Shown: piece after piece, positions 1-6,538 of the stretch
How the letters are laid out: every line of letters begins with the position of its first letter
Position numbering within the stretch: the first letter of the stretch is position 1
Origin: Campylobacterales bacterium
GTDB lineage: Bacteria; Campylobacterota; Campylobacteria; Campylobacterales; Sulfurovaceae
Assembly (NCBI GenBank): GCA_016937075.1
Contig: JAFGWQ010000108.1
Span: 1-16,228, forward strand
Length of the DNA: 16,228 nt
Direction: 5' to 3'
Made by a program: the position numbers and the translations under genes
Notes under the pieces: generated by a model
Database searches by the model: none
Seen by the model: the letters and a program-made list of their open reading frames with translations, nothing else
Told to the model about the DNA's origin: nothing

Positions 1-79
1 AAAGTGTAGTTACATCCAATCTTCTTTGTGCAGCATTTCTTATTCGAGTAAGAGAGTCTGCAATTATATCTGTCATCAT
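1..79 (-). CDS. rpsH: 30S ribosomal protein S8 (N-terminal part only)
   Basis: Only the first 26 codons are present; the gene runs off the left edge. The translation begins MMTDIIADSLTRIRNA and continues to RRLDVTTL, which is the start of bacterial S8, a primary 16S rRNA-binding protein of the small subunit platform. The first of two adjacent ATGs (77-79) is chosen because an AAGGAG sits 6 nt upstream of it and because the MxxDII spacing then matches S8 of related bacteria from memory. It follows rpsN by 14 nt and is the last visible gene of the S10-spc operon. Confidence 0.95.
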   Translation of the reverse strand, partial: MMTDIIADSLTRIRNAAQRRLDVTTL

Positions 80-93
80 CTTTTACTCCTTAA

Positions 94-279
94 TTACCAG
101 CTAGCTTTTCGCATGCCTGGGATGAGGCCTTCATTGGCCATTTTTCTTAAACACACACGACAAATACCAAAATCTTGATATACTGAGTGAGGTCTACCGC
201 AAATTGTACAACGAGTATAAGCTCTAGTTGAAAACTTAGCCTTTTTTTGTTGTTTATTGATCATTGATTTCTTAGCCAT
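94..279 (-). CDS. rpsN: 30S ribosomal protein S14, zinc-binding (type Z)
   Basis: This is the 61-aa short form of S14, which binds 16S rRNA in the head of the small subunit. The zinc ribbon is intact, with C24-x2-C27 and C40-x2-C43 around the conserved GRPHSVY segment, and the usual C-terminal end GMRKASW is present. This is the C+ form; the roughly 100-aa form lacks the cysteines. Its ATG overlaps the rplE stop codon as TAATG, so it is probably translated by coupling. Some bacteria carry a zinc-free paralogue under Zur control; none is seen here. Confidence 0.98.
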   Translation of the reverse strand: MAKKSMINKQQKKAKFSTRAYTRCTICGRPHSVYQDFGICRVCLRKMANEGLIPGMRKASW

Positions 280-824
280 TAGTTTCTTCCTTTCGCAAAT
301 GGCATGCCAAGCTTCTCAAGAAGATTAAATGCTTGTTTGTCATCGTCTGTACTAGTGATTATTGTAATGTTCATACCGTGTGTTTTAATAATATTATCAT
401 ATACAACTTCAGGGAACATCAATTGCTCTTGCAAACCAAAGTTATAGTTTCCTCTTCCGTCAAAACCGCGTCTAGGAATTCCTCTAAAGTCTTTAACTCT
501 TGGAAGTGCTATAGAGATAAGCTTATCAAGGAAGTTATACATATTTTCGCCTCTCAAGGTTACTTTGATACCGCTTGGACTTCCTTCTCTAGCTTTAAAT
601 CCTGCAACAGATTTTTTAGCATTTGTAATGATTGCTTTTTGACCGGCAATAAGGCTGATAGTATCGGCCATATTTTGGATCAATTTAGTATCTTTACCTT
701 CTTCACCGGCTCCAACACTAATAACAATCTTTTCAAGCTTAGGAGTCTGCATCGGATTTTTGATCCCGCACGCTTCACGCAACGCAGGTACGATGTCATT
801 GTACTTTTGCTTCATTCTACTCAT
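279..824 (-). CDS. rplE: 50S ribosomal protein L5
   Basis: This 181-aa protein is L5, which binds 5S rRNA in the central protuberance and contacts the P-site tRNA. Recognisable segments are KLEKIVISVGAG near residue 30, the SLIAGQKAIITNAKKSVAGFK block, RVKDFRGIPRRGFDGRGNY, and the C-terminal end LEKLGMPFAKG. Length is normal for the family. The start at 824 is preceded by GAGGA at a good distance; a second ATG three codons in (MKQKY) is possible. It lies 4 nt after rplX and overlaps rpsN by one base. Confidence 0.98.
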   Translation of the reverse strand: MSRMKQKYNDIVPALREACGIKNPMQTPKLEKIVISVGAGEEGKDTKLIQNMADTISLIAGQKAIITNAKKSVAGFKAREGSPSGIKVTLRGENMYNFLDKLISIALPRVKDFRGIPRRGFDGRGNYNFGLQEQLMFPEVVYDNIIKTHGMNITIITSTDDDKQAFNLLEKLGMPFAKGRN

Positions 825-828
825 TGGA

Positions 829-1059
829 TTATTCCTCTACTTTTTTCACATTAGAGATATGGATCGGCATCTCTTTAGACACAAAACCACCATTTTTATT
901 CTCTTCAGTTGGCTTAACTGCTTTTTTAGCTGTTTTGCATCCTGCTACGATTACGGCATCTTTTTTTGTAAGCACTTGAAGCACTTCTCCAACTTTGCCT
1001 TTATCGTCACCGGCAATAATTGTTACTTTATCGCCTTTTTTGATTTTAAATTTTTTCAT
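829..1059 (-). CDS. rplX: 50S ribosomal protein L24
   Basis: L24 is an early-assembly 23S rRNA-binding protein. The 76-aa product begins MKKFKIKKGDKV and carries the KOW motif (KGDKVTIIAGDDKGKVGEV), followed by the typical NGGFVSKEMPIHISNV end. An in-frame ATG two codons upstream (1063-1065) directly abuts the GGAGGT ribosome-binding site with no spacer. The ATG at 1059 has a 6-nt spacer and forms a TAATG overlap with the rplN stop, so it is taken as the start. Confidence 0.96.
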   Translation of the reverse strand: MKKFKIKKGDKVTIIAGDDKGKVGEVLQVLTKKDAVIVAGCKTAKKAVKPTEENKNGGFVSKEMPIHISNVKKVEE

Positions 1060-1427
1060 TACCATACCTCCGGTGCCAATGATACGATCTTCATAAATCC
1101 GGCATAACGAGTTTCACGACTTACCGGTCCGAAGATACGAGTTCCTATCGGCTCTTTTTTATCGTCGATAATTACCGCTGCATTGTCATCAAATCTGATC
1201 AAAGAGCCATTTTCTCTGTGAATCTCTTTTTTTGTACGAACCACAACAGCTTTTACAACTTTACCTTTTTTTACTTTTCCGTTTGGAAGTGCTTTTTTTA
1301 CTGACGCAATGATAACATCGCCAACACTTGCATATCTTCTTTTAGATCCGCCAAGAACCTTGATACACATGATCTCTTTTGCACCACTGTTGTCTGCTAC
1401 TGTTAATCTAGTAAAACTTTGAATCAT
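1059..1427 (-). CDS. rplN: 50S ribosomal protein L14
   Basis: This 122-aa protein is L14, which lies at the subunit interface next to L19 and contacts 16S rRNA through bridge B8. It has the classic start MIQSFTRLTVADNSGAKEI, the VLGGSKRRYASVGDVI segment, the RFDDNAAVII block and the ending FMKIVSLAPEVW. The length is exactly that usual for the family. Its ATG shares a base with the rpsQ stop (TAATG), as does its own stop with rplX, so three successive genes are linked by one-base overlaps. Confidence 0.99.
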   Translation of the reverse strand: MIQSFTRLTVADNSGAKEIMCIKVLGGSKRRYASVGDVIIASVKKALPNGKVKKGKVVKAVVVRTKKEIHRENGSLIRFDDNAAVIIDDKKEPIGTRIFGPVSRETRYAGFMKIVSLAPEVW

Positions 1428-1675
1428 TAGATCTCTCCTCTCTTAACGATAGTGAGCAATCTAAAACTTTTTGTTTTTGACAATGGTCTGCACTCAATAG
1501 CGCATACAGTATCACCAACATTGACAGTGTTTGCTTCGTCATGTACAAGATATTTTTTAAATCTTTTTACTGTTTTGTGATATCTAGGGTGTAAAACCTT
1601 TCTTTCAACCAAAACAGTCGCTGTTTTGTCACCTGCTTTTTTGATGACAGTTCCTGTAATTTCTCTTTTTGGCAT
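1427..1675 (-). CDS. rpsQ: 30S ribosomal protein S17
   Basis: S17 is an 82-aa OB-fold protein that binds 16S rRNA in the body of the small subunit. The sequence shows MPKREITGTVIKKAGDKT, then TATVLVERKVLHPRYHK and the KKYLVHDE segment, followed by GDTVCAIECRPLSKTKSF, all typical of the family. It lies 9 nt after rpmC and overlaps rplN by one base. Confidence 0.98.
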   Translation of the reverse strand: MPKREITGTVIKKAGDKTATVLVERKVLHPRYHKTVKRFKKYLVHDEANTVNVGDTVCAIECRPLSKTKSFRLLTIVKRGEI

Positions 1676-1684
1676 GTTGATCCT

Positions 1685-1876
1685 TTACTTTGATCTAACA
1701 GCAGTAAGTGCTGTTTGGATTCTTGCGAGATCTTTTTTCGCGATTCTTAATTCACTAGTATTGGTAAGTTGCATAGTTTTAAGCTTTGCACCCAATGTGA
1801 ACAACTCAAGTTTTTTAGCTTTAAGCATCTCTAAAAGTTCTGCTTCTGTTTTATCTTTTAAATCAATATACTTCAT
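1685..1876 (-). CDS. rpmC: 50S ribosomal protein L29
   Basis: This 63-aa, mostly helical protein is L29, which sits near the exit of the peptide tunnel beside L23 and takes part in the docking area for trigger factor and SRP. The pattern is two long helices: KDKTEAELLEMLKAKKLELF, then LRIAKKDLARIQTALTAVRS. Its start lies 14 nt inside the end of rplP, so the two genes overlap out of frame, as is common at this junction. Confidence 0.97.
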   Translation of the reverse strand: MKYIDLKDKTEAELLEMLKAKKLELFTLGAKLKTMQLTNTSELRIAKKDLARIQTALTAVRSK

Positions 1877-2288
1877 TACTATCCTTTAGAGAGATGATTT
1901 TTGTCTTAAAAGGAAGTTTGTAACAAGCCAAAGCCAAAGCTTCTCTTGCCAATTCCTCATTAACACCAGCCAACTCAAAAATGATACGACCCGGCTCTAT
2001 ATTCATAACCCATTTCTCAACGCTACCTTTACCTTTACCCATTCTTGTTTCCAATGGTTTTTTTGTCAAAGGTTTAGCCGGGAATACTCTAATCCAACTT
2101 TTACCTTGTCTGGCAACTTTTCTTGTCATTGAGATACGAGCAGATTCTATTTGTCTAGAATCAATTCTTCCTGCTTCGATTGCTTTGATAGCAAATTCAC
2201 CGAATTCTATTCTGTTGCCGTTAAAAGCTTTGCCTCTATTTCGGCCTTTCATAACTTTTCTATATTTTGTACGTTTAGGCATCAACAT
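1863..2288 (-). CDS. rplP: 50S ribosomal protein L16
   Basis: L16 is needed to organise the A-site region of the large subunit and is added late in assembly. The 141-aa product starts MLMPKRTKYRK and contains RIDSRQIESARISMTR, the GKSWIRVFPAKPLTKKPLETR block and GKGKGSVEKWV. An in-frame GTG three codons further upstream (2295-2297) lies inside the ribosome-binding site GAGGTG, so the ATG at 2288, with a 6-nt spacer, is the start. The first 14 nt overlap the end of rpsC. Confidence 0.97.
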   Translation of the reverse strand: MLMPKRTKYRKVMKGRNRGKAFNGNRIEFGEFAIKAIEAGRIDSRQIESARISMTRKVARQGKSWIRVFPAKPLTKKPLETRMGKGKGSVEKWVMNIEPGRIIFELAGVNEELAREALALACYKLPFKTKIISLKDSNEVY

Positions 2289-2988
2289 GATTATCACCTC
2301 TTCTTCTTGATGGCTTTCTGCCTTCTCTTTTCTCTTCTTGTGGTTCTGGTTGGATACCTTTTTGTAGTACTTCGCCTTTGAATATCCACACTTTGATACC
2401 TATGATCCCATAAGTTGTGTGTGCTTCAGCAAAACCGTAATCGATTTTAGCTCTCAAAGTATGAAGAGGTACACGACCCTCAAGATACCACTCTGTTCTA
2501 GCTATCTCAGCTCCGCCAAGTCTTCCTGCAACTGAGATCTTAATCCCTTTTGCGCCAGATTTTAGTGCGCCTTGAATAACTTTTTTCATTGCTCTTCTGA
2601 AAGCAACACGACGCTCAAGCTGAGTAGCGATACTCTCTGCTGCAAGTTGGGCAGATGCTTGTGGTCTTTTTTCTTCTTTAATATTAAGAGCAACATCTTT
2701 GCCAAGCATTTTGACAAGTGTTTCTTTTAGTTTTTCGATATCTCCACCTTTTTTACCGATGATTATACCTGGGCGTGCAGTTACTATAGTGATACGAACT
2801 TTTTTCGCAGTTCTTTCAATAATAATATTACTCACACCAGCATAGAAAAGCTCTTTTTTAAGATATTTTCTGATTTTATAATCTTCTGCAATAAATGTAA
2901 CAGCTCTGCTTTTTGCAGGGAACCATCTTGATTCCCAGTTGCGATTGATACCTAGTCTAAGACCAATTGGATTTACTTTTTGTCCCAT
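2275..2988 (-). CDS. rpsC: 30S ribosomal protein S3
   Basis: S3 lies in the head of the 30S subunit at the mRNA entry site and contributes to mRNA helicase activity. The 237-aa protein begins MGQKVNPIGLRLGINRNW and has a type II KH domain with the GxxG-like loop in IIGKKGGDIEKLKE (around residues 75-88). The C-terminal domain contains the GRLGGAEIARTEWYLEGRVPL block and the IDYGFAEAHTTYG segment. The tail after about residue 215 is charged and probably disordered. It starts 2 nt after rplV. Confidence 0.98.
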   Translation of the reverse strand: MGQKVNPIGLRLGINRNWESRWFPAKSRAVTFIAEDYKIRKYLKKELFYAGVSNIIIERTAKKVRITIVTARPGIIIGKKGGDIEKLKETLVKMLGKDVALNIKEEKRPQASAQLAAESIATQLERRVAFRRAMKKVIQGALKSGAKGIKISVAGRLGGAEIARTEWYLEGRVPLHTLRAKIDYGFAEAHTTYGIIGIKVWIFKGEVLQKGIQPEPQEEKREGRKPSRRRGDNHVDA

Positions 2989-2990
2989 AT

Positions 2991-3485
2991 TTATGCATCC
3001 TTTCCGTCAGCTTTAGCTTTTGGCTCAGCTTTTTTAGTTTTTGCTTTTGGCTCAGTCGCTTCATCAGAAGCTACTTTTTTTGCAGAAGCTTTTTTTGCAG
3101 GAGCTTTTTCTTCAGCTTTTGGTGCTGATTTTGTTTCTGCTTTTTTAGCTGGAGCTACAACTTCAACAGCTGCAGGAGCAACTTCTACCAATATGTGTGA
3201 AGTTGGTTTCAAGATTCTAGAAGCAGTACCTCTAGCTCTTGCTCTCCATCTTTTGATCACAGCTGCTTTGTCTACTCTACAGCTTGTAATTTCTACTTCT
3301 TGTGGCTCATAGCTACCGTTTGCAACTGCAGAAGCAATTGCTTTTGAGATGATGCCTGCTGCTTTATTTGGCATAAATTCCAAGCTAGCAAGTGCTAGTT
3401 CAGCATTCATACCTTGCACTTCTTGTGCAATAAGTCTCGCCTTGGTTGGAGAGACGCGTACGTATTTTACTAATGCTCTACTCAT
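2991..3485 (-). CDS. rplV: 50S ribosomal protein L22 with long Ala/Lys-rich C-terminal tail
   Basis: Residues 1 to about 112 are an ordinary L22, whose long loop lines the peptide exit tunnel. Diagnostic segments are VRVSPTKARLIAQEVQG, the SAVANGSYEPQ stretch, and RARGTASRILKPTSHILVEV, which includes the tip of the tunnel loop. Most L22 proteins stop at about 110 aa, but this one continues for some 50 residues of low-complexity Ala, Lys, Glu and Thr built from repeated PAKK/PKA units. Shorter tails of the same kind are known to me from Campylobacter L22, so this is probably a lineage trait. The tail begins on the outer surface and could contact rRNA or be disordered. Confidence 0.97.
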   Translation of the reverse strand: MSRALVKYVRVSPTKARLIAQEVQGMNAELALASLEFMPNKAAGIISKAIASAVANGSYEPQEVEITSCRVDKAAVIKRWRARARGTASRILKPTSHILVEVAPAAVEVVAPAKKAETKSAPKAEEKAPAKKASAKKVASDEATEPKAKTKKAEPKAKADGKDA

Positions 3486-3489
3486 TTCA

Positions 3490-3768
3490 TCATCCTACTT
3501 TCTTCTGAACGGTACCTTTGTGGCCCTTAAATGTTCTAGTTGGTGCAAATTCGCCCAATTTGTAACCGACATGGTTCTCTGTTACAAATACAGGGATAAA
3601 TTGTCTACCGTTATGTACATTGATAGTCAAACCTATGAATTCTGGGAAAATCACTGATCTTCTTGACCATGTTTTGATAGGCTTATTTGATCCCTCTTCT
3701 TTTGCTTTAAGAACTTTCTTTTTTAGATGACCATCAATAAATGGTCCTTTTTTAGTTGATCTTGCCAT
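3490..3768 (-). CDS. rpsS: 30S ribosomal protein S19
   Basis: S19 is a head protein of the small subunit that pairs with S13 near the A-site finger. The 92-aa sequence begins MARSTKKGPFIDGHL and contains IKTWSRRSVIFPEFIGLTI, then NGRQFIPVFVTENHVGYKLGEF. Length is exactly typical. It is 4 nt upstream of rplV and 9 nt after rplB. Confidence 0.98.
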   Translation of the reverse strand: MARSTKKGPFIDGHLKKKVLKAKEEGSNKPIKTWSRRSVIFPEFIGLTINVHNGRQFIPVFVTENHVGYKLGEFAPTRTFKGHKGTVQKKVG

Positions 3769-3777
3769 GCTAACCCC

Positions 3778-4605
3778 TTATTTCTTTCTCTTAGCGATAA
3801 TGAGTTTATCACTAGCTTTTTTCTTACGAGTTTTATAACCTTTGGCTGGAGTACCCCAAGGAGAAACCGGATGTCCTGAAGAACCTGTTTTACCTTCACC
3901 ACCACCATGTGGGTGATCCACTGGGTTCATCGCAGATCCTCTAGTTTGTGGTCTGATACCAAGGTGACGATTTCTACCTGCTTTACCTATTACTACGTTT
4001 GCAAAATCTTCGTTACCAACAGTACCTATAGTCGCCATACATTCGCCAAGAACATATCTCATTTCGCCGGAAGGAAGTCTAAGAGAGACATATTTGCCTT
4101 CTCTACCCATAATTTGCGCATAACCGCCGGCACTTCTAGCCATTTGACCGCCGTGACCAGGACTAAGCTCAATATTGTGTACCAAAGTACCGACAGGAAT
4201 ATTGATCAATTTCATAGCATTTCCTGCTTTGATATCTATATCACTTGCTGCAGAGATAATTTTATCACCTACATTAAGCCCTTTTGGCTGCAAGATATAT
4301 CTTCTATCACCGTCTACGTATTTAACTAAACAAATTCTGCAGTTTCTGTTTGGATCGTATTCAATTGTTGCTACTGTACCTTCGATACCAAATTTATTTC
4401 TTTTGAAATCAATGATACGATAAAGTTTTTTAGCGCCTGCTTCTTTGTGTCTTGAAGTAATGCGGCCGTTATTGTTTCTACCAGCAGTTGCCGGAAGTTT
4501 TACCAACAAACTTCTTACGCTTGCTTTTGCTGTAATATCACTACTGTCAAGGTTAGTCATATAACGACGACTTGGAGTGTATGGTTTATATGTTTTTATT
4601 GCCAT
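3778..4605 (-). CDS. rplB: 50S ribosomal protein L2
   Basis: L2 is a primary 23S rRNA-binding protein required for subunit joining and peptidyl transferase activity. The 275-aa product has the KTYKPYTPSRR start and the GRNNNGRITSRHKEAGAKK segment, followed by the OB-fold and SH3-like core. The invariant C-terminal MNPVDHPHGGGEG sits at residues 226-238, with the histidine that corresponds to the functionally important His of E. coli L2. The end is a basic tail, KGYKTRKKKASDKLIIAKRK. It lies between rplW and rpsS with 9-nt gaps on both sides. Confidence 0.99.
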   Translation of the reverse strand: MAIKTYKPYTPSRRYMTNLDSSDITAKASVRSLLVKLPATAGRNNNGRITSRHKEAGAKKLYRIIDFKRNKFGIEGTVATIEYDPNRNCRICLVKYVDGDRRYILQPKGLNVGDKIISAASDIDIKAGNAMKLINIPVGTLVHNIELSPGHGGQMARSAGGYAQIMGREGKYVSLRLPSGEMRYVLGECMATIGTVGNEDFANVVIGKAGRNRHLGIRPQTRGSAMNPVDHPHGGGEGKTGSSGHPVSPWGTPAKGYKTRKKKASDKLIIAKRKK

Positions 4606-4614
4606 GTTCTATCC

Positions 4615-4896
4615 TTATACCGCTAAGCTTTCAATTTTCGCATCTTCAGGAAGCTTGACATAAAATTTCTTTACATCATTTCTTTTGCCTTGGATACCTT
4701 TAAAGCGTTTAACTTTACCGTTAACTCTCATAGAATTTATACGGAGTGGGCTGATACCAAAAAATTCTTTAAATACTTCTCTAAGTCCGTTTTTAGTCAT
4801 TTTTGGAGTTGTTTGTACTACAATCACGCCAGCCTCTTGAAGAGCTAGGCTCTTCTCTGTATACATAATTGTTTTAATATCTGTAATATCTGCCAT
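4615..4896 (-). CDS. rplW: 50S ribosomal protein L23
   Basis: L23 sits at the tunnel exit and is the main docking site for SRP and trigger factor. The 93-aa protein is short but complete, with ITDIKTIMYTEKSLALQE at the start, a central KNGLREVFKEFFGISPLRIN and the basic RVNGKVKRFKGIQGKR segment that contacts rRNA. It starts one base after the rplD stop. L23 is among the more divergent ribosomal proteins, so the call rests on both sequence and position in the operon. Confidence 0.96.
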   Translation of the reverse strand: MADITDIKTIMYTEKSLALQEAGVIVVQTTPKMTKNGLREVFKEFFGISPLRINSMRVNGKVKRFKGIQGKRNDVKKFYVKLPEDAKIESLAV

Positions 4897-4897
4897 C

Positions 4898-5491
4898 TTA
4901 ACTCTCTTTTGTTAATTTTTCAAATACTGCTTTTTCCATTACGATCGCACCATATGCAGCCGCAAGATAAGCATTTAGCTCGTTGCTCTCAATGAGATAA
5001 GCGTTTGGCACATTTCTGAATGCCAAGAATGTTTTATCATCAATCATATCTTTAACTACAAGAACATCTCTTTGTCCTAGAGCATTTATCATAGCAACTG
5101 CATCTTTTGTTTTAGCAGAATCTATTAAGATTGAATCCATTACGAACAATCTGTCATTAGCTGCTTTTTCTGCTATAGCATGATAAAGAGCCAATTTCTT
5201 TTGTTTTTTATTGACTTTAAGGTCATAATTGCGATTGTTAGTAGGTCCAAATGCTATACCGCCACCTCTATAGTGTGGAGCTCTGATTGAACCTTGTCTA
5301 GCTCTACCGCCGCCTTTTTGTGCAAATGGCTTTTTACCGCCACCGCTTACTTCTGAGCGAGTTTTTGTTTTAGCTGTGTTTGATCTAACTGATGCCGCAT
5401 AAGACTTGCAGTAAAGATACAAATTGTGCGGATGCACTTCTAAAAATGCCTGTGGAAGGGCATCGCTTTTAATTAATACTGGGTTACTCAT
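4898..5491 (-). CDS. rplD: 50S ribosomal protein L4
   Basis: L4 binds 23S rRNA domain I, and its long loop lines the peptide tunnel opposite L22. In this 197-aa protein the loop is the strongly conserved KTRSEVSGGGKKPFAQKGGG region followed by RARQGSIRAPHYRGGGIAFGP (around residues 42-85). The C-terminal Rossmann-like part contains KDAVAMINALG and VLVVKD. Its ATG overlaps the rplC stop by 4 nt (ATGA). In E. coli L4 also represses its own operon through the S10 leader; the short leader here makes that exact mechanism unlikely. Confidence 0.98.
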   Translation of the reverse strand: MSNPVLIKSDALPQAFLEVHPHNLYLYCKSYAASVRSNTAKTKTRSEVSGGGKKPFAQKGGGRARQGSIRAPHYRGGGIAFGPTNNRNYDLKVNKKQKKLALYHAIAEKAANDRLFVMDSILIDSAKTKDAVAMINALGQRDVLVVKDMIDDKTFLAFRNVPNAYLIESNELNAYLAAAYGAIVMEKAVFEKLTKES

Positions 5492-6069
5492 TTTACAATC
5501 CTTACCAATCCTCTAGCTCCATTGTGTCCAGGAACTGAACCTTTTAGAACCAAGATACCGTTTTCGGCATCAAAAGATACTACTTCATTTTTCACAGTTG
5601 TTTTTGTATTACCGTGTTGACCTGGCATTTTTTGGCCTGGTTTAACACGACCCGGCCATTCACAGTTACCGATTGAACCTGGAGCTCTATGAAATCTAGA
5701 ACCATGTCCGCCTGGACCCCCTGCGAAACCGTGTCTTTTGATAACACCCTGGAAACCTTTACCTTTAGTAGTAAGTGAAGTTTTCACTACATTTGCTTCA
5801 GCTAAAGCACCGGCATCTAGGTCGCCTGCTTCTACACCGGCAGCTACTTCAATAGTCATAAACTTATTGAATTCTTTTGTGATACCGAATTTAGATTGTT
5901 GTCCTTCGATGCTTTTGTTTAGCTTTTTGCTGCTATTGTAAGCTACTAGTGCTTTGCCGTCTTCTCTTACTTCGCATACCTTTGTATCAATCACCTTAAG
6001 AAGAGTGACTGGAATACTGTCAACATTAATTGTTCGGCTCATGCCGATTTTTTCTACGATAAATTCCAT
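5488..6069 (-). CDS. rplC: 50S ribosomal protein L3
   Basis: L3 is an early assembly protein whose loop reaches the peptidyl transferase centre. The 193-aa sequence starts MEFIVEKIGMSR and contains TTKGKGFQGVIKRHGFAGGP, followed by HGSRFHRAPGSIGNCEWPGR and the PGQKMPGQHGN loop. Q151 in that loop corresponds to the glutamine methylated by PrmB in E. coli. The ending, GSVPGHNGARGLVRIVK, is typical. It lies 10 nt after rpsJ and overlaps rplD by 4 nt. Confidence 0.98.
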   Translation of the reverse strand: MEFIVEKIGMSRTINVDSIPVTLLKVIDTKVCEVREDGKALVAYNSSKKLNKSIEGQQSKFGITKEFNKFMTIEVAAGVEAGDLDAGALAEANVVKTSLTTKGKGFQGVIKRHGFAGGPGGHGSRFHRAPGSIGNCEWPGRVKPGQKMPGQHGNTKTTVKNEVVSFDAENGILVLKGSVPGHNGARGLVRIVK

Positions 6070-6079
6070 TCTCTACTCC

Positions 6080-6391
6080 TTATTTGTCCATTGATCTTAT
6101 TTCTACTTCGATCTCAGGAGCAAGGTCTAGTTTCATAAGTGAATCTATTGTATCTCCTGTAGCAGAAACGATATCGATCATTCTTGCGTGAATTCTAATT
6201 TCGAATTGTTCACGACTATCTTTGTTAACATGAGGTGATCTCAAAACAGTATAGCGTTTTAGATTAGTTGGCATAGGAATCGGCCCTCTAATCTCCGCAC
6301 CAGTTCGCTTGACAGCGTCTATGATAGATGCTACTGATCTATCAAGTACACGATGGTCATAAGCTTTAAGTTTAAGTCTTATTCTTTCCAT
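6080..6391 (-). CDS. rpsJ: 30S ribosomal protein S10 (NusE), first gene of the operon
   Basis: S10 is a 30S head protein that also acts as NusE, linking the ribosome to NusB and NusG in transcription antitermination. The 103-aa protein begins MERIRLKLKAYDHRVLDRS and contains GAEIRGPIPMPTNLKRYTVL, then SPHVNKDSREQFEIRIHARM, all diagnostic. It is preceded by a TAAGGGT ribosome-binding site and a strong promoter about 55 nt upstream, and nothing on the same strand lies immediately upstream. It therefore opens the fused S10-spc operon. Confidence 0.99.
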   Translation of the reverse strand: MERIRLKLKAYDHRVLDRSVASIIDAVKRTGAEIRGPIPMPTNLKRYTVLRSPHVNKDSREQFEIRIHARMIDIVSATGDTIDSLMKLDLAPEIEVEIRSMDK

Positions 6392-6414
6392 TTGTTTACC
6401 CTTATAAAGAACTC

Positions 6415-6430
6415 GTCAGCTATTGCCGAC
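6415..6430 (-). promoter_or_regulatory. Small hairpin in the rpsJ leader
   Basis: In the transcript the bases GUCGGC and GCUGAC pair over six base pairs (one G-U) around an AAUA loop. It lies between the predicted start of transcription near 6440 and the ribosome-binding site of rpsJ. It is the only clear structure in a leader of about 50 nt, and a regulatory role is only a guess. Confidence 0.4.
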
Positions 6431-6446
6431 ATAATTTGGAACGCAG

Positions 6447-6475
6447 ATTATATCTAAAATATCTGAAAACCTCAA
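6447..6475 (-). promoter_or_regulatory. Sigma-70 type promoter of the ribosomal protein operon
   Basis: On the minus strand TTGAGG (6475-6470) is followed after 17 bp by a perfect TATAAT (6452-6447). Transcription would start near 6440. This is the best two-part promoter in the window and fits a highly expressed operon; most other promoters here show only a -10 element. Confidence 0.8.
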
Positions 6476-6494
6476 GACTTTACAAGCAAAAAAT

Positions 6495-6502
6495 GGTACA
6501 AT
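6495..6502 (+). promoter_or_regulatory. Probable -10 element for the ATPase gene
   Basis: TACAAT at 6497-6502, preceded by TGG, makes an extended-type -10 about 37 nt before the start codon at 6539. It overlaps no other signal and is back to back with the rpsJ promoter. Confidence 0.5.
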
Positions 6503-6538
6503 TCTAAAAAACATTTCCTTACTAGAAGGAAGAATTAG

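Noticed and set aside
333..854. A 173-codon open frame on the plus strand inside rplE
   Set aside because: It lies opposite rplE and rplX, which are certain. The product is Cys/Phe/Ser-rich as expected from the reverse of Lys-rich genes and has no ribosome-binding site or family resemblance.
3000..3160. Repeated GCTTTTTTTGCAG-like units as a DNA repeat or CRISPR-like array
   Set aside because: They are the codons of the low-complexity Ala/Lys tail of L22, irregular in length and in frame.
3907..4329. A 140-codon open frame opposite rplB
   Set aside because: It is an antisense shadow of L2 with no recognisable domain.
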